Positions 34,878-42,732 of a DNA stretch of 64,000 nucleotides are shown here, piece after piece. Both the position numbers and the translations under genes were made by a program. Below the pieces are notes generated by a model. The model was not told the DNA's origin, did no database searches, and saw only the letters and a list, made by a program, of their open reading frames with translations. The stretch spans positions 62,001-126,000 of the forward strand of contig CANMZP010000001.1 in NCBI GenBank assembly GCA_947502355.1, in the 5' to 3' direction. The number at the start of each line of letters is the position of its first letter. Position 1 is the first letter of the stretch. The DNA is from an uncultured Thalassotalea sp. GTDB lineage: Bacteria > Pseudomonadota > Gammaproteobacteria > Enterobacterales > Alteromonadaceae.

Positions 34878-35186
34878 ATGAAAACTTCGATTAGAATTGG
34901 CAAAAATTTATTTTACGGTGATAGCTCATTTCCTTATGGCATTTCACGTAGTGGGTATTTCAATAAACGAGAGTCCGATGAGCTAATGATATATGGAAAG
35001 ACCTTTGAGGGATTATGCAATGGCAGTTTATCGCCTGTTAATGATGAAGAAGTACAGTTTGTAGAGGGCATAAATAGCAATAGTGAAAGTGAGCTTTACC
35101 CAGTTAACCTATGGAGAAAGTATCTTGTTGCTATTGATAAAAGTCGTGTTCATCATGGGTTTTCAATGAGTAATGGTAAAATCTGA
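34878..35186 (+). CDS. maoP: Macrodomain Ori protein MaoP (DUF413)
   Basis: MaoP organises the Ori macrodomain in E. coli. This 102-residue protein matches DUF413: FPYGISRSGYFNKRESDEL near residue 19 (E. coli FPRGFSRHGDFTIKEAQLL), YGKTFEGL, SPVNDEEVQFVEGI near 52 and LWRKYLVAI near 77. AAAAAGG precedes the ATG. It is divergent from hdfR as in enterobacteria. The ATP-grasp gene follows in the same direction after about 190 bases with its own likely promoter. Confidence 0.9.
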   Translation: MKTSIRIGKNLFYGDSSFPYGISRSGYFNKRESDELMIYGKTFEGLCNGSLSPVNDEEVQFVEGINSNSESELYPVNLWRKYLVAIDKSRVHHGFSMSNGKI

Positions 35187-35376
35187 GGTTCCAGTGATAA
35201 TGAACCTTCATTCTCTTAACAAACATTTAACGCCGAACGACTCAAGCAAGAGTTATTTATAAATATTTTTTAACGTAACGACAATTATTTTTTAGCCGTC
35301 AAAACAACAAGTTTTCTGTATACTCCGCCAAAATTCACGATACTTGCATAACGTATCACCTACTTGGAATAGGCCA

Positions 35377-36423
35377 ATGAAAATTTGTTTTATCATGTAC
35401 CCTTGGGATCGCATTGAACCAGAGACAGACTCGACGCTTCGTTTAATTCATGAATGTGTAAAGCGAGGTCATACTGTAGCGCTTTCTACGGTTAATAATT
35501 TAACGATTCGCGATAGTGTTGCAAGTGCATTTTGTGACGTATTTACAAAGAAAACTAAATATTCAGACAATATTCCAAGCTTTTATAAAACTGCTGACTT
35601 TAAACGTGCGCAACTGCCTTTAGCGGGATTTGATGCCGTTATAATGCGCGCTAATCCCCCCCTTGATGCGTTAGCACTTAACTTCTTAGATTCAGTACGT
35701 GGTGATACGTTCATCATGAACGACCTCGATGGGTTACGTATTGCAAACAACAAAATATATACCGCATCATTTCAAGATACAGAAAGTGAGTTCATTCCAG
35801 CGACGCATGTATCTAAAAATCGCGATTATTTAGAACGAATTTTTGACGAATCAGGCAGTGATAAAATGATCTTAAAGCCATTAGATGGTTATGGTGGGCG
35901 TGGTGTTATCGTTTTAGAAAAAAGCGCTCGTCAAAGCTTTAGATCATTACTCGATTTTTACATAGGTGGTGATGAACACGGTAAAGGGAGTAACTACGTA
36001 ATTTTGCAGGACTATGTACATGGTGCAGAAGAAGGCGATGTACGCATTTTGATGCTAAATGGCGAACCGATTGGGGCTATGAAGCGTATTCCGGCTTCTA
36101 ACGATGTACGCTCTAACATTCATGCTGGTGGTAATGTTGTTAAACACAAACTCACAGCGCAGGAAAAGAAACTGTGTAGGTACATAGGCCCAAAACTTGT
36201 GCGAGATGGGCTCTACTTTACGGGAATTGATGTTATTGGCGGTAAGCTGATCGAAGTGAACGTCTTAAGCCCCGGCGGTATCGTGAGAATCAATAAATTA
36301 AATAGAGTAAAATTACAGTCTCAAGTTGTTGACTTTGTTGAAAGCGTTGTACATGCCAAAGAATTTGTCATGAACCGTAAATCTGAATTTAGAAAGGTCA
36401 TCGAAGATGCTAACGCTGTCTGA
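35377..36423 (+). CDS. GshB-like ATP-grasp ligase
   Basis: This 348-residue protein has the glutathione-synthetase fold: an N-terminal domain starting MKICFIMYPWDRIEPETDST, a substrate helix with FDAVIMRANPPLDALALNFL near residue 89, the ATP-grasp lysine and glycine loop ILKPLDGYGGRGVIVL near 165, and metal-binding GIDVIGGKLIEVNVLSPGG near 285. E. coli GshB shares the LKPLDGMGG and EINVTSPT steps. A glutathione role is unproven, since no gshA is here; the amino-acid acceptor is unknown. The ATG at 35377 follows a weak AGG; a TTG at 35344 is possible. It overlaps the next gene by 17 bases. Confidence 0.85.
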   Translation: MKICFIMYPWDRIEPETDSTLRLIHECVKRGHTVALSTVNNLTIRDSVASAFCDVFTKKTKYSDNIPSFYKTADFKRAQLPLAGFDAVIMRANPPLDALALNFLDSVRGDTFIMNDLDGLRIANNKIYTASFQDTESEFIPATHVSKNRDYLERIFDESGSDKMILKPLDGYGGRGVIVLEKSARQSFRSLLDFYIGGDEHGKGSNYVILQDYVHGAEEGDVRILMLNGEPIGAMKRIPASNDVRSNIHAGGNVVKHKLTAQEKKLCRYIGPKLVRDGLYFTGIDVIGGKLIEVNVLSPGGIVRINKLNRVKLQSQVVDFVESVVHAKEFVMNRKSEFRKVIEDANAV

Positions 36424-38398
36424 GAATGAGTGTATTCAACTCATTAAAAAGCGGGAATGTTTCCATGCCGAAGTCAATAACGGTTCATTTATTGTTAAAA
36501 TTGATGAATATACACCACTCATTTGTGCAGCTATCCATAATGGTCATGGTTTACGTGCAGAGTTAGATAAATCGTTCTTGCTATCAAAGCAAGAGCGATT
36601 TTATGAGGAAGATCCATACACAGATGAGTTGATTTCTTCTTTTCCCATTCAGTTAATCGGCAATGACTCACGTTTTGAGTACGACTTAAACCGTGCAAAA
36701 ACGCTTTCTACTTATTTTAAAACCGCGTGGGATAAACAAGTATGGCAAAAGCCTTTAACGCAAAAACAACGTGCTATTAGCCATGCTAAGCATGTGTCAT
36801 TTTATAATGTGTTGGAAGCAATCGTCGCCGTTATTGAAAAGCAGTTTGGCAATGCCATTGTTTTTGATATTCATTCCTATAACTACAAACGTATCGAAAA
36901 AGATACGCCTACATTCAATATTGGTGCAGGGCAAATTGACGTTGAGCGCTGGGGCAAAGTGATTGGTCAATTTGAACGTCATCTGAATAGAATTGAGTTA
37001 CCAAATATTGATGTCAGAGCGGCAACAGATGAAGTCTTTCATGGTCGAGGCTATTTAATTTCGCATATTAATGCGCATTTTGATAATACGCTGGTACTTC
37101 CTACCGAAGTCAAAAAAGTATTTATGGATGAAACCTCTGGGGAGGTTTACCCTCTAGTACTTGAAGATCTTAAAGCAGGGTTTAAAGATGCGATAAGCGA
37201 GACCGCGGCATTTTTTATGCGTCGCTACACTAAAAAAACACGTACTCAGAAAGCTGATATTTTATCTTCAAATATTAGCCCCGAAGTGATTGAATTAGAC
37301 AAAAAACTGTATTCATTGTGTAAGAGTGTTGAAACACTTAATTTCATCAATCCGGTTAATATAGCGGCACAAAAGAATCGTTTTCTCAAAAGAAACAGCT
37401 ATATTGCACCTAGTTTTAATTACAAGCAATTAAATCTAAATCCCTATAAATTTAGAGAATCTTTATACAAGTTACCTGTTGATGATATTTACGATGCAGG
37501 TATTGCTCAGCTATATCGCCATGTTATTGATAATCTTGCAAGCAAAATTGATTTACTCACGTCTATAGGTACTGATGATTTTGTTTACAATTCTCTTAAA
37601 TACTATGGTGAGCCAAATCATACCGATATTGCCAATGCGCGCTTCATTTTACATTTAAATGATGATGAATTGCCTGAGACAAATGTTTATCTAAATGCAG
37701 ACGAAGCCATCAACTATTTTCGCTCTCAAGCTCAAGAATGGGGATTAAAATGTAAAGTTGAAAAGTCTTCAAAGATAGTAGCCAAAGCTATGGTTAATAA
37801 TGAAAAAGCACTTTTGCTTATTAACAAAGAAGCTAAGTTTACGGAAAAAGAGTTACATGCTTTTGCCTATCACGAGCTTGGTATTCACATGCTAACAACG
37901 ATTAATGCGAAAAAGCATTCGTTAAAAGTATTTAGCTTAGGTTTAACTGGCAACACCCACACTCAAGAGGGTATTGCACTTTATAGTGAATACTGCTCTG
38001 GTAGTTTAACAATACAGCGCCTCAAAACTATTGCTCTAAGGGTTATCGCTGTTCAATACATGTTAGAACATGGCGATTTTGTAAAAACTTATCACGCACT
38101 TATGAACGAGTTTTCCCTGGATAAAGAATTCGCATTTACCCTGACGACCCGTGTCTATCGTGGCGGTGGTTTTACTAAAGATTACCTATACCTGACGGGC
38201 TTTAAAGATGTGCTAAACGTTGCTAAAGAACAATCAATAGATAACTTGCTCGTCGGCAAAACTGGTTTGTTAGATTTTAGTGTGGTTTCTGAAATGGTAG
38301 AGCGTGGAATGATAGAAAAACCCGTTCCATTATTCGAAACGTCATATACAACTTCGGGTGATAAGGTTTTGGACTTTATTGTTAACTCGATCAAATAA
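36407..38398 (+). CDS. N-formylglutamate amidohydrolase / DUF1704 (QEGLA-motif) fusion protein
   Basis: This 663-residue protein has two enzyme-like domains. Residues about 20-275 resemble N-formylglutamate amidohydrolase: AAIHNGHGLRAEL at 41-53, ERFYEEDPYTDEL and FDIHSYNYKR at 153-162. Residues about 290-660 match DUF1704/TIGR02421, the flavohemoglobin expression-modulating QEGLA-motif family: LPVDDIYDAGIAQLYR near 356, a HELGIH zinc motif at 489-494 and TQEGIALYSEY at 519-529 with the likely glutamate ligand. DUF1704 shares the HExxxH motif with tubulin tyrosine carboxypeptidases of the MATCAP type. The start overlaps the ATP-grasp gene, so the products are made together. Confidence 0.85.
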   Translation: MLTLSENECIQLIKKRECFHAEVNNGSFIVKIDEYTPLICAAIHNGHGLRAELDKSFLLSKQERFYEEDPYTDELISSFPIQLIGNDSRFEYDLNRAKTLSTYFKTAWDKQVWQKPLTQKQRAISHAKHVSFYNVLEAIVAVIEKQFGNAIVFDIHSYNYKRIEKDTPTFNIGAGQIDVERWGKVIGQFERHLNRIELPNIDVRAATDEVFHGRGYLISHINAHFDNTLVLPTEVKKVFMDETSGEVYPLVLEDLKAGFKDAISETAAFFMRRYTKKTRTQKADILSSNISPEVIELDKKLYSLCKSVETLNFINPVNIAAQKNRFLKRNSYIAPSFNYKQLNLNPYKFRESLYKLPVDDIYDAGIAQLYRHVIDNLASKIDLLTSIGTDDFVYNSLKYYGEPNHTDIANARFILHLNDDELPETNVYLNADEAINYFRSQAQEWGLKCKVEKSSKIVAKAMVNNEKALLLINKEAKFTEKELHAFAYHELGIHMLTTINAKKHSLKVFSLGLTGNTHTQEGIALYSEYCSGSLTIQRLKTIALRVIAVQYMLEHGDFVKTYHALMNEFSLDKEFAFTLTTRVYRGGGFTKDYLYLTGFKDVLNVAKEQSIDNLLVGKTGLLDFSVVSEMVERGMIEKPVPLFETSYTTSGDKVLDFIVNSIK

Positions 38399-38459
38399 GA
38401 TATCTCGTCACCGCGAATAATGAATACTGGATTCAATCATTATTCGTACTAAAGATATC
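38399..38459 (+). other. Nested inverted repeat behind the fusion gene
   Basis: Outer arms GATATCT (38399-38405) and AGATATC (38453-38459) enclose a 10-bp stem (38414-38423 with 38437-38446). There is no T run, so it may stabilise the 3' end or act as a weak terminator. A further 6-bp hairpin with a CTTC loop lies at 38549-38564. Confidence 0.6.
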
Positions 38460-38624
38460 CTTTTGATAAACAATATTGCTGAGCTTTCATCGGTTTGTAG
38501 TAACTTACGCTTATGCCCACATAAGTATGGACACTCGCCATTTGAGTTCTTCGACTTCTCGAAGATGATGATTTTTATTTGCGCTATCGCTTTTTTTGGT
38601 ACCTTACCAGAAATTTAAAATTCA

Positions 38625-38664
38625 AAAAGAGGAATATACACTGCATAATCCTCTTTTATTTTTC
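38625..38664 (+). terminator. Rho-independent terminator
   Basis: A 9-bp stem (38625-38633 with 38649-38657) is followed by a T-rich run. It faces the + strand, about 230 bases behind the fusion gene; the 341 bases between that gene and perM contain only hairpins. Confidence 0.75.
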
Positions 38665-38739
38665 GCTAACTTAAAACTTTCACCTTAGCCAAACGAATTG
38701 GATGAACATATCACCGTTTTTTACTCACTTTAAGGTGCT

Positions 38740-39810
38740 TTAAGATTCTAACACCTCATCATTGTCGGTGTCTGGCCATGCATTAATGATGGCTTTTACC
38801 AAGGTTGCTAATGGGATGGCAAAGAAAACGCCCCAAACACCCCATAATCCACCAAAAATAATCACTGCAATAATAATGGCGACCGGGTGTAAATTTACCG
38901 CTTCAGAAAACAGCAATGGTACGAGTACATTACCATCGAGCACCTGAATGATGCCGTAGGCCAACATTACATAACCAAACTCAGGGCTAACACCCCATTG
39001 AAACAAGGCAACAAACAGCACAGGAAAGGTAACGACCGTTGCCCCCACATAAGGCACCAATACCGACAACCCAACTAAAGCGCCCAGTAAAATGGCATAG
39101 TTTAAGCCCAAGAGTGCAAATGCTACGGTCGATGTCACCCCAATAATGATAATTTCGATGACTTTGCCACGAATGTAGTTATGTATTTGCTGGTGCATTT
39201 CATTGCCGACTTGTGAGGTTAAACGACGCTCTTTCGGCAAAAAACGCGTCAGATTATTTAGCATCTCTTGTTTATCTTTTAAAAAGAAAAACACCATGAT
39301 AGGTACCAAAATAAAGTAAATTAACAAGGCAACAATATTCGATATGGAACTCAGTGAGGCCTGTAAAATAACCTCCCCCATGCCCAACAGTTTTTCTTTT
39401 ATGGTGGTAATGATCTGCTCAATTTGTTCCGGCTGCACCACGCCAGGGTATTTTTCAGGTAAAGCGATAATAAAGTCATTCGCCTTATTCACCATATTCG
39501 GCACTTCCTGAATGAGGTTTTCAGTTTGTTTCCACAATACCGGCACTAACCCTAAAAAGGTTAGTAACCCAATGGAAGTAAACAAAATCATAACGATGAT
39601 GGAGGCATTGTTTCTCGACAGCCCTGACAGCGTCAGACGATTTACCGGCCCATCTAATAGAAAAGCCAAAACCACTGCCACTAAAACCGGCATCAGTAAA
39701 TCACTAAAGAAATACAAAATAACCACACTGAACAGGATAAACAAGGTCAGTGTTACAACATGAGGGTCTGAAAATTTATCTTTATACCAACGACTTACGT
39801 AGTTAAACAT
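38740..39810 (-). CDS. perM: AI-2E/PerM-family transporter
   Basis: This 356-residue inner-membrane protein has about eight helices and the PerM pattern: LMPVLVAVVLAFLLDGPVNRL near residue 40, a long soluble loop, then GALVGLSVLVPYVGATVVTFP near 240 and AVNLHPVAIIIAVIIFGGLWG near 303. The family includes TqsA (AI-2 export) and Na/H antiporters; the substrate here is unknown. As in E. coli, perM lies opposite to bepA. A TusA-like gene precedes it by 7 bases, so the two form an operon. Confidence 0.92.
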   Translation of the reverse strand: MFNYVSRWYKDKFSDPHVVTLTLFILFSVVILYFFSDLLMPVLVAVVLAFLLDGPVNRLTLSGLSRNNASIIVMILFTSIGLLTFLGLVPVLWKQTENLIQEVPNMVNKANDFIIALPEKYPGVVQPEQIEQIITTIKEKLLGMGEVILQASLSSISNIVALLIYFILVPIMVFFFLKDKQEMLNNLTRFLPKERRLTSQVGNEMHQQIHNYIRGKVIEIIIIGVTSTVAFALLGLNYAILLGALVGLSVLVPYVGATVVTFPVLFVALFQWGVSPEFGYVMLAYGIIQVLDGNVLVPLLFSEAVNLHPVAIIIAVIIFGGLWGVWGVFFAIPLATLVKAIINAWPDTDNDEVLES

Positions 39811-39817
39811 GTGGTTT

Positions 39818-40051
39818 TTATCTCTTCTTTATTATTAATTCCAAATCACGATTTGCATGCACAGTTGCTGTAAACTCAATACCCTGGCGTTGTAGCCAGT
39901 TGGGTATGTCCGACTTAGAGCCGGTATCGTTTAACAAAATCTGTAAACGCTCTCCAGATTGAAGTTTTTTTAACATTAACTTGGTGTTGATCAGCGGTAG
40001 AGGACAGGTTTCCTGTCGACCATCGTATGTCATTATTTGGCTGTTCGTCAT
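39818..40051 (-). CDS. TusA-family sulfur carrier-like protein
   Basis: This 77-residue protein has the TusA/SirA fold signature: the CPLP motif with the sulfur-carrying cysteine in ETCPLPLINTKLMLKKL, then LQILLNDTGSKSDIPNWLQ. TusA relays persulfide sulfur for tRNA thiolation; short relatives such as this one serve other, often unknown, sulfur steps. It is the first gene of a two-gene unit with perM, a link seen in related bacteria. Confidence 0.88.
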   Translation of the reverse strand: MTNSQIMTYDGRQETCPLPLINTKLMLKKLQSGERLQILLNDTGSKSDIPNWLQRQGIEFTATVHANRDLELIIKKR

Positions 40052-40360
40052 TGTGGTTAGTGTTTATTGATGCCTAAGCACCCTTCTTATCATGCCATTG
40101 ATAGTAACAATTAAGCGAAATGAATAAAAGTAAGCTCAACCACTTAATCCTTGAAAACTTAGTTGAAATCCCCCAAAATGCTACCAAAGATTAATAATGT
40201 AGCAACTTGTCATGATGAGTCGACTTTTATCACTTTAAAAACATTTTTTTGCAACTATTTCAATCAAGATGACTCATAACAAACACAGCCAATAATTTTT
40301 ACTCGATTAGCTCGAATCGACACATATCACCTTTCATTAAGGTATTGTATTAAGGTATTA
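40052..40360. other. Divergent intergenic region before bepA
   Basis: No gene is seen. An imperfect 13-bp tandem repeat of attaaggtatt overlaps the bepA ribosome site (AAGG) just before its ATG. Promoters for the tusA-like gene and bepA should be here. Confidence 0.5.
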
Positions 40361-41827
40361 ATGATTATTAAAAGAAAAGCATTAAGCGCAGCAATTATAG
40401 CCAGTTTTACCCTATCACTGTTCACCAGTGCTGCGGCAGTTTCAGCTCAAGACAATAAAAACAAGTTACCCGAAATCGGCACATCGGCCGTAAGTACGCT
40501 GTCTTTAGACAAAGAAAAAATTTACGGTGATGCCATGATGCGCTCGATTAGAGCATCACAACCCATCATTCAAGATCCTGTTTTAACCGAATACATAAAC
40601 CATCTGGGAAATTCGTTGGTGATCAACGCCAATGATGTGCATTATCAGTTTGAATTTTTTATCCTAAATAACCCAGAGCTAAACGCTTTTGCTTTTTTTG
40701 GTGGCCACATTGGCACCCATTCTGGCCTTATTACCATGGCCGATAATGAAAGTGAGTTGGCTTCGGTTTTAGCGCACGAAATTTCACACGTAACCCAGCG
40801 TCACTTAGCGCGTAAAATGGAAGCGCAAAGTCGGTCGGCACCACTATCTGCGGCGGGCATGATATCGGGTATCTTATTATCGCTCATTCATCCTGAAGCA
40901 GGTTTTGCGGTATTAAACACGGCAATGGCCGCGGGCCAACAAGCCAGCATCAATTACACTCGTACCAATGAGAAAGAAGCCGACCGGGTGGGCATGAATC
41001 TATTAGTGAATAGTGGGTTTGATCCAAACGGCGCGCCTGACTTTTTCCGCAAAATGGCCAGTAGATACCGCTATTCGTCAAAACCGCCAGCCATGTTACT
41101 GACTCACCCGATGCCCGAGTCGCGTATTTCTGATGCCCGTAACCGTGCGCAAAGCATGCCTAAACTATTGTTACCGCCAAGTCTCGATTTTGAACTTGCT
41201 AAGGTAAGGCTTAGAGCCCGCTATGAAGGCAATCCAAAAGATAACATTGTTAACTTTAAAGATGAGATCAAAAAACAAAAGTATCAGTTACTAGCCGCTG
41301 CCCAGTACGGTTTGGCCATGTCTTATTTTGAAAACAAACAGTTTATGGAGGCGTACAAAACGTTAAGTCCTTTACTGGATAAAAATCCTCGCAATCTGTT
41401 TTACGTCGATTTAATGTCTGATGTGTACGTTGAGCTTGATAAAACAGACAACGCGCTTGGCATGTTAAAGCACATTTATTCGACGATGCCAAATAATCAA
41501 GTGGTTACCCTTAACTACGCCAACGTAGCGATGAAAGCTGAGCAATACGATTTAGCCACGCAATTATTGCAAGACTTTATTATCTTAAATAAAGACAATT
41601 TCCTTGCGCATGACTTACTTACCCAAGTGTATGAGAAACAAAAGGATATGAAGAACATGCATCAGAGCAAGGCGGAAGTATTTGCGTTATTGGGTATTTA
41701 CCCAAAAGCCATTGATGAATTGCAAACCGCGATTAACTTCACCAAAAAGAACTCAATTAGCCAAAAACGAATGAAAGCGCGTATTTTACAGTTCCAAGAA
41801 CAAGAAAATCAGCTTAAGCGTCTGTAA
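40361..41827 (+). CDS. bepA: Periplasmic M48 metalloprotease BepA
   Basis: BepA is a periplasmic chaperone-protease for LptD and other barrel proteins. The 488-residue precursor has a signal peptide (cleavage after about VSA, residue 29), the M48 domain with HEISH at 139-143 and NEKEADRVG carrying the third zinc ligand near 205, and C-terminal TPR repeats from about 310. Its place between perM and an ArsC-family gene is the E. coli order. Confidence 0.94.
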   Translation: MIIKRKALSAAIIASFTLSLFTSAAAVSAQDNKNKLPEIGTSAVSTLSLDKEKIYGDAMMRSIRASQPIIQDPVLTEYINHLGNSLVINANDVHYQFEFFILNNPELNAFAFFGGHIGTHSGLITMADNESELASVLAHEISHVTQRHLARKMEAQSRSAPLSAAGMISGILLSLIHPEAGFAVLNTAMAAGQQASINYTRTNEKEADRVGMNLLVNSGFDPNGAPDFFRKMASRYRYSSKPPAMLLTHPMPESRISDARNRAQSMPKLLLPPSLDFELAKVRLRARYEGNPKDNIVNFKDEIKKQKYQLLAAAQYGLAMSYFENKQFMEAYKTLSPLLDKNPRNLFYVDLMSDVYVELDKTDNALGMLKHIYSTMPNNQVVTLNYANVAMKAEQYDLATQLLQDFIILNKDNFLAHDLLTQVYEKQKDMKNMHQSKAEVFALLGIYPKAIDELQTAINFTKKNSISQKRMKARILQFQEQENQLKRL

Positions 41828-41865
41828 TTGGTGTTTTTAACATTTAAACGATAACAAGAGAAACT

Positions 41866-42219
41866 ATGACTACTTTTACTATTTACCATAACCCAAGATG
41901 TTCAAAGAGCCGTCAAACATTGGCTTTACTTGAAGAGGCCAAGGTTGATATCAACATTGTTGAGTATTTAAAAACACCACTTAACAAAGACACCATTGAG
42001 CAACTATTGAATTTGCTAAACGTTGAGCCGCGTCTAATGATGCGTACTAAAGAAGCCGAATACAAAGAGCAAAACTTAGGGGCAGACACCGTAACGGCTG
42101 CCGACTTAATTGCGGCAATGGTGAATACACCCAAATTAATAGAACGCCCTATTGTCGTGGCAAACGACAACGCCTGTATTGGTCGTCCACCTGAAAATGT
42201 ATTGGCATTGATTAAGTAA
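41866..42219 (+). CDS. arsC: Arsenate reductase family protein (YfgD-like)
   Basis: This 117-residue protein has the ArsC motif IYHNPRCSKSRQTLALLEE with the catalytic cysteine C12, then VEYLKTPLNKDTIEQLL, and closes IERPIVVANDNACIGRPPENV, the arginine-containing end typical of glutaredoxin-dependent arsenate reductases. It sits behind bepA as yfgD does in E. coli, so its physiological role may not be arsenate resistance. Its stop overlaps the next start (TAATG). Confidence 0.93.
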   Translation: MTTFTIYHNPRCSKSRQTLALLEEAKVDINIVEYLKTPLNKDTIEQLLNLLNVEPRLMMRTKEAEYKEQNLGADTVTAADLIAAMVNTPKLIERPIVVANDNACIGRPPENVLALIK

Positions 42220-42656
42220 TGACACAAAAGAATCACCAACAGCAACGTATTTCAACACCTAACCTTAAGCGCATTGCCTTAGTAGGTTATTTTGGTTTAC
42301 TCATTTTTATGCCTTTGTGGTTATTGGTACTCGCCCCAAGTGAAGGCTTATCGCCGACTTTGGCGCTGGTAATGTTTTGTGTACCTTTGCTATTGCCTTT
42401 ACCTGGCCTGCTCAAAGGTAAACCTTACACGTTTGCCTGGGCAAACTTTATTGTGATGATTTATTTTTTGCATTCATTGACCACACTTTGGGTGTCCGAT
42501 GGCGAAACACTTTATGCACTCATCGAATTAACCTTTGCCAGCATGATGTTCTTTGCCGGTACTTATTACAGCAAGTATCGCGGTCAGGAGCTGGGTTTAG
42601 GTTTAAAAAAGTTAAAAGTTGAACTGGAAGAAGAAAAGCAACGTAATACTAAATAA
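42219..42656 (+). CDS. DUF2069 membrane protein
   Basis: This 145-residue protein has four predicted membrane helices, starting at about residues 18, 48, 72 and 97, and a charged C-terminal tail rich in lysine and glutamate. The LPLPGLLKGKPYTFAWANFI stretch and WVSDGETLYALIEL are typical of DUF2069. The function is unknown. Its start overlaps the ArsC-family stop by one base, so the two are translationally coupled. Confidence 0.9.
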   Translation: MTQKNHQQQRISTPNLKRIALVGYFGLLIFMPLWLLVLAPSEGLSPTLALVMFCVPLLLPLPGLLKGKPYTFAWANFIVMIYFLHSLTTLWVSDGETLYALIELTFASMMFFAGTYYSKYRGQELGLGLKKLKVELEEEKQRNTK

Positions 42657-42732
42657 GCTTTTTAAACACTTTAAACGATAACAAAAAGCGTGCTAAGTTA
42701 ATCTTGTACGCTTTTTTTATATAAGGGATCTC

